Shown in pieces: positions 17,045 through 23,475 of a DNA stretch of 23,475 nucleotides (its first letter is position 1; each line of letters begins with the position of its first letter). The DNA comes from DALYJJ01 sp031969915 (GTDB lineage: Bacteria > Acidobacteriota > Terriglobia > Bryobacterales > Bryobacteraceae), in assembly GCA_031969915.1 (NCBI GenBank), contig DALYJJ010000101.1:1-23475 (forward strand), written 5' to 3'. Under the pieces are notes generated by a model. The model saw only the letters and a list, made by a program, of their open reading frames with translations. It was not told the origin of the DNA and made no database searches. Made by a program: the position numbers and the translations under genes.

Positions 17045-17093
17045 TCCCTCGATTGTAGCGGGGGCGCGGGCTTCGATATCCTTGTCCCCACTC
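17045..17093. promoter_or_regulatory. 49-bp divergent intergenic region between reductase and GntP permease
   Basis: Both promoters must lie in or near these 49 bp. TACAAT on the minus strand (17057-17052) is a candidate -10 for the reductase, and TATCCT (17077-17082) is a weak candidate for the permease. No -35 consensus or Shine-Dalgarno is obvious on either strand. Shared control of the two genes is plausible from geometry alone. Confidence 0.4.
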
Positions 17094-18452
17094 ATGCACC
17101 CGGCCCTGATCCTGTTGCTCTCGATGGCGGCGGTCTTCGTGCTCATCGTGCGGCTTCGTTTCAACGCGTTCCTCGCGTTGATCGCAACCGCCATTCTCAT
17201 CGCGCTGCTGGCGCCCGGAGTGGCGCTGCGCGACGTCATGCAGAAGGTGACGGCGGAGTTCGGCGGCGTGGTGGGACGCATCGGGATCTCGGTGCTGATG
17301 GCCGCCATCGTGGGCCGCTGCCTGGTGGAGAGCGGCGCCGCCGAGCGGATCGTTCGTCATTTCCGCTGGCTCCTCGGTGAGAAACTGGAGTCCCTCGCCC
17401 TCGTGATCACCGGCTACGTGTTGTCCATTCCCGTGTTCTCCGACACCACGTTCTACCTGATGATTCCGCTCGCGCGCGCCATGTGCATTCGCGCCGGGGG
17501 CGGCAACTACGTGCTCTATGCAACCTCCATCAACGCCGGGTGCACGGCGACGCACACGCTCGTGCCGCCGACGCCCGGCCCCCTGGCCATGGCCGCGACG
17601 TTCAACCTCGATCTCGGGCTCACCATCCTGGTGGGCATGGCCGTGGCCGCTCCCGCTTCGCTCTGCGCATGGCTCTTCTGCCGGTGGATCGACCGCCGGT
17701 TGAACGTCGCCATCCGCGAGGCGCCGGGCCCCTCGCTCGCTGAGTTGGGCGAAGTAGCGGCCAGGCCGTCAAGCGACCTTCCGCCCCTGCTCCTGTCGCT
17801 CGCGCCCATCGCCGTGCCCGTGATGTTGATCAGCGGGCACACCGTCGCGGCCGCTGTGGACAAGAACTCCGGGCTCACCGCGGTGAGCCGGTTCTTCGGC
17901 GACCCGAACCTCTCGTTGATGCTCGCCGCCGCGATCGCCGTCCTGTTGTTGATGCGGCAGCGGCGCCTCTCGTTCCGCCAGGTGGCCTCGCCCATCGAAC
18001 AGAGCCTCTCCGACGCGGGGATGATCATCCTGATTACCGCCGCCGGTGGGGCCTTCGGGGCCATGCTGGAAATGGCCGGCGTGGGACCGATGATCAAGGG
18101 GCTCGCCGCCAGTTGGGGCATTCCCGTGCTCGCGCTGGGTTTCGCCGCGGGAATGCTGTTCAAGATCGCACAGGGGTCGGCCACGGTGGCCGTGATTACC
18201 GCGTCGGCCATCCTCGCGCCGATGGTGAGCGCCGCGCCGCCGCCGTTTCATCCCGTGTGGGTGGGCATGGCCGTGTGCAGCGGGTCCATGGCCGGGTCGT
18301 GGATGAACGACAGCGGGTTCTGGGTGTTTACGACGATGAGCGGCCTCACCGAAGTAGAGGCTCTCAAGTCCCGCACGATTGTGTCGATCGTCCTCGGAGT
18401 CGCGGCATTCGCGGCCACTGTGCTGGGCGCCTGGTTGGTACCCCTCGTGTAG
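17094..18452 (+). CDS. GntP-family gluconate/sugar-acid:H+ symporter
   Basis: This 452-residue inner-membrane permease has the family's usual length and about 12 hydrophobic segments. Diagnostic stretches are V-L-S-I-P-V-F-S-D-T-T-F-Y (109-121), Y-A-T-S-I-N-A-G-C-T-A-T-H-T (142-155), L-V-P-P-T-P-G-P-L (156-164), and near the end G-S-A-T-V-A-V-I-T and G-S-W-M-N-D-S-G-F-W. GntP members import gluconate and related sugar acids with protons, and substrates vary within the family. The start is the ATG at 17094, where the first helix begins; a TTG four codons upstream is less likely. Its divergent neighbour is an aldo/keto reductase, and a secreted lactonase that could generate sugar acids lies 2.6 kb to the left. 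Confidence 0.9.
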   Translation: MHPALILLLSMAAVFVLIVRLRFNAFLALIATAILIALLAPGVALRDVMQKVTAEFGGVVGRIGISVLMAAIVGRCLVESGAAERIVRHFRWLLGEKLESLALVITGYVLSIPVFSDTTFYLMIPLARAMCIRAGGGNYVLYATSINAGCTATHTLVPPTPGPLAMAATFNLDLGLTILVGMAVAAPASLCAWLFCRWIDRRLNVAIREAPGPSLAELGEVAARPSSDLPPLLLSLAPIAVPVMLISGHTVAAAVDKNSGLTAVSRFFGDPNLSLMLAAAIAVLLLMRQRRLSFRQVASPIEQSLSDAGMIILITAAGGAFGAMLEMAGVGPMIKGLAASWGIPVLALGFAAGMLFKIAQGSATVAVITASAILAPMVSAAPPPFHPVWVGMAVCSGSMAGSWMNDSGFWVFTTMSGLTEVEALKSRTIVSIVLGVAAFAATVLGAWLVPLV

Positions 18453-18463
18453 GCTGGTCCGGC

Positions 18464-18491
18464 TTGACACCGGCGGAACTGCCATTAGAAT
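18464..18491 (+). promoter_or_regulatory. Sigma-70-like promoter for the zinc-ribbon gene
   Basis: TTGACA (18464-18469) and TAGAAT (18486-18491) are separated by 16 nt. Transcription would start near 18498, about 15 nt before the ATG at 18513. This is one of only two promoters in the window with a perfect -35 hexamer; the other drives padR. The TPR gene and yvcK may be read from it as well. Confidence 0.65.
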
Positions 18492-18512
18492 GAGGAAATA
18501 TCGCGAGTCAGT

Positions 18513-18656
18513 ATGCCTGGGTGTTCGCACAATCGGACTGAAATGATTGCCCGCCGGGATGGTGTCGATTACCTGCGGTGCAGGGACTGTGGACAGGTCT
18601 TCGAAGCGGAGGACCTCGAACCGGTAGTCGTTTACGAGGACGAAGAACGGGGCTGA
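18513..18656 (+). CDS. 47-residue zinc-ribbon protein
   Basis: This very small acidic protein has C4-x-H6 near the N-terminus and C23-x-x-C26 (L-R-C-R-D-C-G-Q-V-F-E) in the middle. That arrangement would bind one zinc as a mini zinc ribbon. The tail is strongly acidic (E-A-E-D-L-E-P and Y-E-D-E-E-R-G). The role is unknown; similar tiny ribbons act as protein- or nucleic-acid-binding modules, and nothing here selects one. Support comes from the intact metal-binding pattern, the clear promoter at 18464-18491 and the position between two genes on the same strand. The TPR gene follows after 139 nt without a visible terminator. Confidence 0.7.
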   Translation: MPGCSHNRTEMIARRDGVDYLRCRDCGQVFEAEDLEPVVVYEDEERG

Positions 18657-18795
18657 CCGGAACCATCGAGGCCGGGGGGAGCGTTGCGGGGCGTTACGTG
18701 TGCCCGGCGTGGCAAGTTGCGCCGGACGGGAAGATCTTGGTAGAAGGTCATGTACCAAGGCCAAATCGGCAACCGGCCTTGAGGAATGTGTAGTT

Positions 18796-19344
18796 ATGAA
18801 GAAATCCTCTAAGCAGCCGGACAGCAAGGGTGGCGGTGCGGCGCCGGCGGCCGCGGCAGTGGATCCGGGAAAACAGCAGGTCGACGCGTTCGGCGCAGCG
18901 ATGCGGCTCTTCCATGCTGCCCAATACCAGGAGGCGCTGGCGGCCTTCGCGCGGGTGGGGCAAGGCCCCAACCGGGAGATGGCCCACTCGGCGCAACTGC
19001 ACGTGCGGATGTGCGAACAGCGGCTTTCCAAGGGAAAGCCGGAATTGAAATCGCCCGACGAGCATTATCATTACGCGATCACGCTCATCAACCGGCGGCA
19101 GTTGGACGACGCGCAGCGGCACCTCCAGATTGCGTTGGCCTCGCTGCGCGACGCCGAGCACGTGCACTACGCCATGGCCCTGGCGGCGGCGTTGAAGGGC
19201 GACCTGCCAACCTCTTACGAGCACTTGAAACGGGCCATCGAGTTGGAGCCCCGCAACCGTTCGCTCGCGCGGAACGACGCCGATTTTCAGGAGAGCTTGC
19301 GGCAATCGCCGCTGCGCGAGCTGGTTCATCCGGAGCGGGGCTAG
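18796..19344 (+). CDS. TPR-repeat protein
   Basis: This 182-residue, probably cytoplasmic protein has a low-complexity Lys/Gly/Ala N-terminus (1-25) followed by about three tetratricopeptide-like helical hairpins near 30-60, 88-120 and 122-153 (for example Y-Q-E-A-L-A-A-F-A-R-V and Y-E-H-L-K-R-A-I-E-L-E-P). TPRs mediate protein-protein contacts, and the partner is unknown. There is no signal peptide. The ATG at 18796 is chosen because GAGGA (18781-18785) lies 10 nt upstream; the longer open frame from 18700 lacks a start signal. Its stop is 10 nt before yvcK, so they are likely co-transcribed. Confidence 0.85.
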   Translation: MKKSSKQPDSKGGGAAPAAAAVDPGKQQVDAFGAAMRLFHAAQYQEALAAFARVGQGPNREMAHSAQLHVRMCEQRLSKGKPELKSPDEHYHYAITLINRRQLDDAQRHLQIALASLRDAEHVHYAMALAAALKGDLPTSYEHLKRAIELEPRNRSLARNDADFQESLRQSPLRELVHPERG

Positions 19345-19354
19345 TCCGCCCGCC

Positions 19355-20413
19355 ATGCCCAAGCTGACCCGCGATCTCTTCTTCTCGCCGCTGGCGGGCC
19401 CGCGGATTGTCGCCGTTGGTGGCGGCACCGGCCTCTCCACCCTGCTCAAGGGGCTGAAGAAGTTCGCGCTCTTCTCCCGCCCTTCCCACGGCTCCGGACT
19501 CGCGCCGCTCGTGGATCTGACGGCGGTGGTGACGGTGACCGACGACGGCGGCAGTTCGGGCCGCCTCCGCCGCGAGTTGGACATGCTTCCGCCGGGCGAT
19601 ATCCGCAACTGCATGGTGGCCCTTTCCGAGGACGAAGCGCTGCTCTCGCGCCTGTTTCAATACCGCTTCTCGGCGGGGCGCGGATTGAAAGGCCATAGTT
19701 TCGGCAACCTCTTCCTCACCGCGCTCACGCACCTCACGGGCGACTTCGCGCAGGCCGTGAAGCTGTCCGCCGAGGTGCTCTCGATCGGCGGGCGGATCTA
19801 TCCGTCCACCGCGTCGAATGTCACGCTCCGCGCGCGGTGCGAAGACGGTAGCACCATCAGCGGCGAGACCAACATCAGCCGGAGCCGCTCGCGGATCATG
19901 GCCATCGAGTTGGAGCCCAAGGAGGCGAAGCCGCTCAAGGAGACGCTCGAGGCGATCCGCGAGGCGGATCTGATTACGCTCGGACCCGGCTCGCTGTTTA
20001 CCAGCGTGATCCCCAACCTGCTGGTGCAGGGCGTGGTCAAGGCCATGCGCCGCTCGCCGGCGGTGAAGGTCTACTTCTGCAACCTCATGTGGCAGCCCGG
20101 GGAAACCAGCCATTTCAAGGCCTCCGATCACGTGCAGGCGATTCACGATCACGCGGGCGAGATGCTCCTCGACTACGTGGTGATCAACACCGCGCCCATC
20201 GCCAAGCCGCAGCGCAAACGGTACGAGCGGGAAGCCGCGATGCCCGTCGAGAACGACGTCGAGCGGCTGGAGAAGATGGGGCTGCGCGTGGTGACCGCGG
20301 ACTTGCTCGGGGAATCGCGCAAGGTGCGGCACGATTCCGCCGCCGCCGCCGCCGTGGCGCTCGAACTGGCCGTCGAGGGTCGGCGCCGGCGGGCGCGGGC
20401 CGCTTCCAGTTAG
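19355..20413 (+). CDS. yvcK: YvcK/CofD-like UDP-sugar-binding gluconeogenesis factor
   Basis: This 352-residue cytoplasmic protein belongs to the YvcK (YbhK) branch of the CofD-like family. Hallmarks are V-G-G-G-T-G-L-S-T-L (21-30), V-T-D-D-G-G-S-S-G-R-L-R (61-72), P-P-G-D-I-R-N-C (79-86) and G-H-S-F-G-N-L. Another is the G-P-G-S-L-F-T-S-V-I-P-N-L loop, which helps bind UDP-activated sugars. In Bacillus subtilis YvcK is needed for growth on gluconeogenic substrates and for normal cell shape and wall synthesis; I transfer that role by homology. The start at the ATG at 19355 matches the family N-terminus, 10 nt after the TPR gene. The usual partners rapZ (yvcJ) and whiA (yvcL) are not adjacent. 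Confidence 0.93.
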   Translation: MPKLTRDLFFSPLAGPRIVAVGGGTGLSTLLKGLKKFALFSRPSHGSGLAPLVDLTAVVTVTDDGGSSGRLRRELDMLPPGDIRNCMVALSEDEALLSRLFQYRFSAGRGLKGHSFGNLFLTALTHLTGDFAQAVKLSAEVLSIGGRIYPSTASNVTLRARCEDGSTISGETNISRSRSRIMAIELEPKEAKPLKETLEAIREADLITLGPGSLFTSVIPNLLVQGVVKAMRRSPAVKVYFCNLMWQPGETSHFKASDHVQAIHDHAGEMLLDYVVINTAPIAKPQRKRYEREAAMPVENDVERLEKMGLRVVTADLLGESRKVRHDSAAAAAVALELAVEGRRRRARAASS

Positions 20414-20450
20414 GCGCGCAACCGGCGCCGCGCGGCGTCATAATCGACCC

Positions 20451-21317
20451 ATGAACCGTAGACGCTTTCTCGCCGCCGCGGCTGCCACCGGGCCGCTGGC
20501 CGCTCGCTCGTCCGCGCAATCGTCCGGAGCCGCACCGGCGTCCGCACCCGCAAAAGGCCGCCTGAAGCAGGCCGTGACACGCGGCGTGTTCGGCCGCAAC
20601 GCGCAGATGACCATGGACGACATGTGCCGCGAGGCCGCCGCGCGCGGCATCGTGGGCTTCGACCTGGTCGGGCCCCAGGCGTTCCCCACGTTGAAGAAAT
20701 ACGGCCTCATCCCCACCATGGCGCCGGGCGGCAGTTCGATTCGGGACGGGATCAACAACAAGGCCCATCACGACGCCATCGAGAAGCGGCTCATCGAAGC
20801 GATCGACGCCGCCGCGCAGGCGGGCGCGCCGAACGTCATCCTGCTGAGCGGTGAGCGCAAAGGCATGGCCGACGCCGAGGGCGCCGACAACAGCGTCGCT
20901 TTCCTCAATAAGGTGAAGGCGCGCGCGGAGGACAAGGGCGTGACGCTGTGCGTCGAACTCCTGAACAGCAAGGTGAACCACCCCGACTACATGTGCGACC
21001 GCACGGCGTGGGGCTTGGAGGTGTGCAAGCGCGTCGATTCGCCGCGCGTCAAGCTGCTCTACGACATCTACCACATGCAGATCATGGAAGGCGATGTCAT
21101 CCGCACCATCCGCGACAATATCAAGTGGCTCGGGCACTTCCACACGGCCGGAAATCCGGGCCGGCATGAGTTCGACGAGACGCAGGAACTGAACTACCGC
21201 GCGATCGCAACGGCCATCGCGGACCTCGGTTTCACCGGCTATATCGCGCATGAATACACGCCGCTCAAGGATCCGATGCGGTCCCTCGAAGAGGCGGTCA
21301 GAATCTGCTCGGTCTGA
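20451..21317 (+). CDS. Tat-exported hydroxypyruvate-isomerase-like TIM-barrel protein
   Basis: This 288-residue protein is of the AP-endonuclease-2/xylose-isomerase-like TIM-barrel superfamily and is closest in motifs to hydroxypyruvate isomerase. Presumed metal ligands E169 (L-C-V-E-L-L-N), D205 (L-L-Y-D-I-Y-H-M-Q), H231 and E268 (A-H-E-Y-T-P) keep the family spacing. N-P-G-R-H-E-F (235-241) is also conserved. The N-terminus M-N-R-R-R-F-L-A-A-A-A-A is a Tat signal, so unlike E. coli Hyi this protein is predicted to be exported. CATAAT (20439-20444) ends 6 nt before the ATG and no Shine-Dalgarno is visible. The natural substrate is probably a sugar or hydroxy-keto acid, but I cannot specify it. 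Confidence 0.88.
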   Translation: MNRRRFLAAAAATGPLAARSSAQSSGAAPASAPAKGRLKQAVTRGVFGRNAQMTMDDMCREAAARGIVGFDLVGPQAFPTLKKYGLIPTMAPGGSSIRDGINNKAHHDAIEKRLIEAIDAAAQAGAPNVILLSGERKGMADAEGADNSVAFLNKVKARAEDKGVTLCVELLNSKVNHPDYMCDRTAWGLEVCKRVDSPRVKLLYDIYHMQIMEGDVIRTIRDNIKWLGHFHTAGNPGRHEFDETQELNYRAIATAIADLGFTGYIAHEYTPLKDPMRSLEEAVRICSV

Positions 21318-21344
21318 TCCCGCTCCCCGCGGGGAGCGCGGGAT
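21317..21344. terminator. GC-rich hairpin between the Hyi-like and DUF4038 genes
   Basis: A perfect 18-bp palindrome, CGCTCCCCGCGGGGAGCG (21321-21338), is extended by ATCC / GGGAT flanks with a 2-nt bulge. It starts at the stop codon of the Hyi-like gene and has no T tract, so it is a weak intrinsic terminator at best. It may instead stabilise the 3' end of the message. Confidence 0.5.
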
Positions 21345-21355
21345 AAACTGAAGCT

Positions 21356-23131
21356 ATGGTGCGGATGTGGGCGCTTCTTTTCCCGATCGCCGCCGCGCGC
21401 CTCGCGGCGCAGACGTGCGGGCCGGTGGCGATTTTTCAGCCGTGCGAGATGGTTTTCGAACTCTCTCCAGAGGAAATGAGGGCTCACGCCAACCCTTATC
21501 TCACCGTGAATTTGCAGGGCGAGTTCCGCTCGCCCGATTACAAGACCTACTTGATGCCCGCCTTCCACGACGGCGGCAACCGGCTGGTGATTCGCTTCAC
21601 GCCCGTCGAGCCCGGGCAGTGGGTTTTCCGCCTCACGAGTAACATCGGCCGTTGGAACGGAACGCAGGGAGAACTGACTGCGACGGCGAGCGACGCCCCC
21701 GGTTTCATCGTGCCGCGCAACGTCCACCATTGGGCGCACGTGCGCAACAACGTGCCGCACCTGTGGATGGGAGACACCAGTTACCGCTTCGCGACGATGG
21801 ACCGCGCGTCGTACCGGCAGATCGTGGACAAGCGCGCCGAACAGAAATTCACGCACCTCCGCGGCGTCCTGCTGGGCTTCGATCCGGACGACAAGAAGGC
21901 TGTTCCTTCCCCCGAGACGCTGAACTACGAATACTTTCGTGAGATCGACGAACGCATCGCCTACGCAAATACGAAGGGCTTCGTATTTGACGTGGTGCTC
22001 GCTGGGGGTAACAACCGCCTCGCCGACCTTCTTCCCCAGTGGCGGGACCGCGAGCGGTTCATCCGGTACGTGTGTGCGCGCTACTCGGGGTTCAACATCG
22101 TCTGGCAAGGAGTGCAGGAGTTCGAGGGGTACAAAGACGGACGTGGTTTGTTGAAGGAGATCGGCGCGCTGCTGAAGAAGTTCGACCCGTACCGGCATCC
22201 GCGCTCGACGCACGCGGCGGCGACCTCGTCGCCGCTGATGGCCGACGAGTGGCAGGACTTCATCACGCACCAATCGTCGAACGACGAAGCCGGAGCGATC
22301 GAGCATCAACTGTACGCGGTGCCGTTCGTGAGCGCGGAGTTGGCGGATGCAGACGGCGGGGACGTGGCGTTCCGCAAGCGGCTGTGGAACGCGACGATGA
22401 ACGGGCAGTATCCGACGCACGGCAACACGGGAACGAAGTCTCTCGATTCGCCGGGGGCGAAGGCGATGACGGTCTGGTTCGATGTGTTTTCCAAGACGCG
22501 CCACTGGGAGTTGGAGCCGTACTTCGACCTGGACGGCGGGCGCGCGCTGGCGCTGCCGGGAATCGAGTACATCGTCTATGTGGAGAAGCCGGCGACGGTG
22601 GAGGTGCTGGTGGAGAAACACACCTACGACGTCGCCTGGATCAACCCCGAAACCGGCGAGCGCGTGCCGCAGAAGGAATGGAAGGGCGAGCGCTGGACGG
22701 GCGAGCCGCCGTCGAAGGACCGCGACTGGGTGCTGCATCTTTCGCGGGAGGACCGGAAGCAGGGCATGGCGCGCTCGTACCATTTCGAATCGCGCGCGAT
22801 TCTGCTGCAGGAAGTGGACATCGGGCGGGCGACCTTTGAAATTGTGCAGCCCGGGGACGAGCCGATTCCGGCGGGCGTGCCGGTGCCGTTCGAAATCAAG
22901 TTGAAGCGCGAGACGCGCGCGGGCCGGCGGATGGCGTATCTGTGGACGGCCGAGATTCCGGGCGATCCGCGCGGCTTCCGCGTGCTGACCACGGGGGCGA
23001 AGGGCGAGTTCCGCGTGCCCATCGAATGGCTGGGCGACAAACCGGACGCGGTGCTCAGTGTGCGCGTGACGGGGATGAACGCGGTGGGGAAGGTGTACGC
23101 CATCGATCGTGTCTTCACGGTGAAGCGGTGA
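21356..23131 (+). CDS. Secreted DUF5060/DUF4038 glycosidase-like protein (apiosidase-type fold)
   Basis: This 591-residue exported protein has a signal peptide in residues 1-19 (M-W-A-L-L-F-P-I-A-A-A-R-L-A-A-Q). An N-terminal beta domain of DUF5060 type (about 28-110) contains N-P-Y and R-F-T-P-x-x-P-G-Q-W. A (beta/alpha)8-like DUF4038 catalytic domain (about 125-400) follows, with P-H-L-W-M-G-D-T-S-Y-R. Candidate acid residues are E255 (W-Q-G-V-Q-E-F-E) and E328 (V-S-A-E-L-A-D-A). The C-terminal beta domains (about 400-591) include a segment resembling the putative collagen-binding domain found in this family. Related enzymes cleave plant cell-wall glycans such as apiose-containing side chains, but specificity here is unknown. 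TAAACT lies 6 nt before the ATG, another possible leaderless start. Its stop overlaps the tsaB start. Confidence 0.85.
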   Translation: MVRMWALLFPIAAARLAAQTCGPVAIFQPCEMVFELSPEEMRAHANPYLTVNLQGEFRSPDYKTYLMPAFHDGGNRLVIRFTPVEPGQWVFRLTSNIGRWNGTQGELTATASDAPGFIVPRNVHHWAHVRNNVPHLWMGDTSYRFATMDRASYRQIVDKRAEQKFTHLRGVLLGFDPDDKKAVPSPETLNYEYFREIDERIAYANTKGFVFDVVLAGGNNRLADLLPQWRDRERFIRYVCARYSGFNIVWQGVQEFEGYKDGRGLLKEIGALLKKFDPYRHPRSTHAAATSSPLMADEWQDFITHQSSNDEAGAIEHQLYAVPFVSAELADADGGDVAFRKRLWNATMNGQYPTHGNTGTKSLDSPGAKAMTVWFDVFSKTRHWELEPYFDLDGGRALALPGIEYIVYVEKPATVEVLVEKHTYDVAWINPETGERVPQKEWKGERWTGEPPSKDRDWVLHLSREDRKQGMARSYHFESRAILLQEVDIGRATFEIVQPGDEPIPAGVPVPFEIKLKRETRAGRRMAYLWTAEIPGDPRGFRVLTTGAKGEFRVPIEWLGDKPDAVLSVRVTGMNAVGKVYAIDRVFTVKR

Positions 23132-23475
23132 GGCGCGTGCTCGCCGTCGACACGACGGCGGAGTTCGGGAGCATCGCGATCGCCGAGGACGGGCGGGTGA
23201 TCGAAGTGGTTCCGCTCCACAGTCCGGAGGGCTTCGGGCAGGTGCTGTTCGGCGAGGTGGAGCGGCTGCTGGCGCGGCGCGGCTGGGCGGCGGGGGAGAT
23301 CGACTGTTTCGCGGCGGCGGCGGGACCGGGGTCGTTCACGGGAGTGCGTGTCGGGCTGGCGGCGGCGAAGGGCCTGGCGGAGGCGGCGGGGAAGCGGGCG
23401 GCGGCGATCTCGAATTTGCGGGCCATGGCGTCGTTTGGCGCAGGGCCGCTCCGCGCGCCGATCCTCGATGCGCGG
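23128..23475 (+). CDS. tsaB: TsaB, tRNA threonylcarbamoyladenosine biosynthesis protein, 3'-partial
   Basis: The first 116 codons of tsaB are present, and the gene continues past the right edge. TsaB is the non-catalytic ASKHA-fold partner of TsaD in making the universal t6A37 modification of ANN-decoding tRNAs. L-A-V-D-T-T-A-E-F-G-S-I-A-I at the N-terminus and G-P-G-S-F-T-G-V-R-V-G-L-A-A-A-K-G-L (about 72-89) are diagnostic. Translation most likely begins at the GTG at 23128, which overlaps the TGA of the preceding gene (GTGA), so coupling is expected; a GTG three codons later is an alternative. Coupling of an essential tRNA-modification gene to a secreted glycosidase looks like opportunistic gene order. 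Confidence 0.92.
   Translation, partial: MRRVLAVDTTAEFGSIAIAEDGRVIEVVPLHSPEGFGQVLFGEVERLLARRGWAAGEIDCFAAAAGPGSFTGVRVGLAAAKGLAEAAGKRAAAISNLRAMASFGAGPLRAPILDAR

Noticed and set aside
15950..17380. Plus-strand 476-codon frame opposite the reductase
   Set aside because: It is a composition-driven shadow. The minus strand has clear reductase motifs including the complete catalytic tetrad.
15996..17555. N-terminal extension of the UvrC-like frame to 882 codons
   Set aside because: This part is antisense or out of frame to the aldo/keto reductase and GntP genes and is His/Arg/Gly-rich. The UvrC-like sequence begins at the ATG at 15995.
18660..18793. Possible short frame ending in G-K-I-L-V-E-G-H-V-P between the zinc-ribbon and TPR genes
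   Set aside because: The end looks protein-like, but there is no credible start or ribosome-binding site, and the upstream part is only a shadow of the zinc-ribbon gene.

Overview
The window is a high-GC bacterial scaffold piece, probably from an Acidobacteriota member of the Bryobacterales/Solibacter type. The assignment rests on gene content: a duplicated orphan permease (ADOP family, first defined in Acidobacteria) behind a PadR regulator, a PEP-CTERM-like secreted protein, a Tat-exported TIM-barrel protein and a VapBC pair. No rRNA, tRNA, CRISPR array or intact transposase is visible. Three 10-N scaffold gaps (846-855, 6476-6485, 13312-13321) all fall inside reading frames, and in each case the flanking sequence suggests the true gap is not 10 bases.

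Left third (1-9649, + strand). One giant secreted adhesin-like gene enters from beyond the left edge and runs to 8999. It consists of about 21 tandem Ig-like units of the DUF11/CARDB type, with two InlB-like (Flg_new) modules near the end. Twenty of the units carry exactly two cysteines, suggesting one disulfide per domain. A small PEP-CTERM-type protein follows 26 nt later, probably in the same operon.

Middle (9669-14821). On the minus strand, padR and an ADOP permease form an operon whose promoter lies inside an 11-bp inverted repeat reaching the padR start codon. On the plus strand are a vapBC toxin-antitoxin pair and an SMP-30/gluconolactonase with a signal peptide. A minus-strand OB-fold lipoprotein converges on the latter. 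A nearly perfect 41-bp-stem palindrome (14851-14938) then overlaps the 3' end of a half-length UvrC homologue, which is translationally coupled to an upstream aldo/keto reductase. The reductase diverges from a GntP-type sugar-acid permease.

Right third (18464-23475, + strand). A 47-residue zinc-ribbon protein sits behind a good sigma-70 promoter. It is followed by a TPR protein, YvcK (UDP-sugar-binding gluconeogenesis/cell-wall factor), a Tat-exported hydroxypyruvate-isomerase-like TIM barrel, a secreted DUF5060/DUF4038 glycosidase-like enzyme, and the start of tsaB, which overlaps the glycosidase gene by 4 nt and runs off the right edge.

Several genes (lactonase, aldo/keto reductase, GntP permease, YvcK, Hyi-like protein, DUF4038 enzyme) point to sugar and sugar-acid metabolism, but they are not one operon. 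Several start codons lie only 6-8 nt behind a -10-like hexamer with no Shine-Dalgarno, suggesting leaderless mRNAs. Nothing here is a clear new defence or biosynthetic system. The least ordinary items are the disulfide-patterned giant repeat protein, the long palindrome, the truncated UvrC-like protein and the padR operator.
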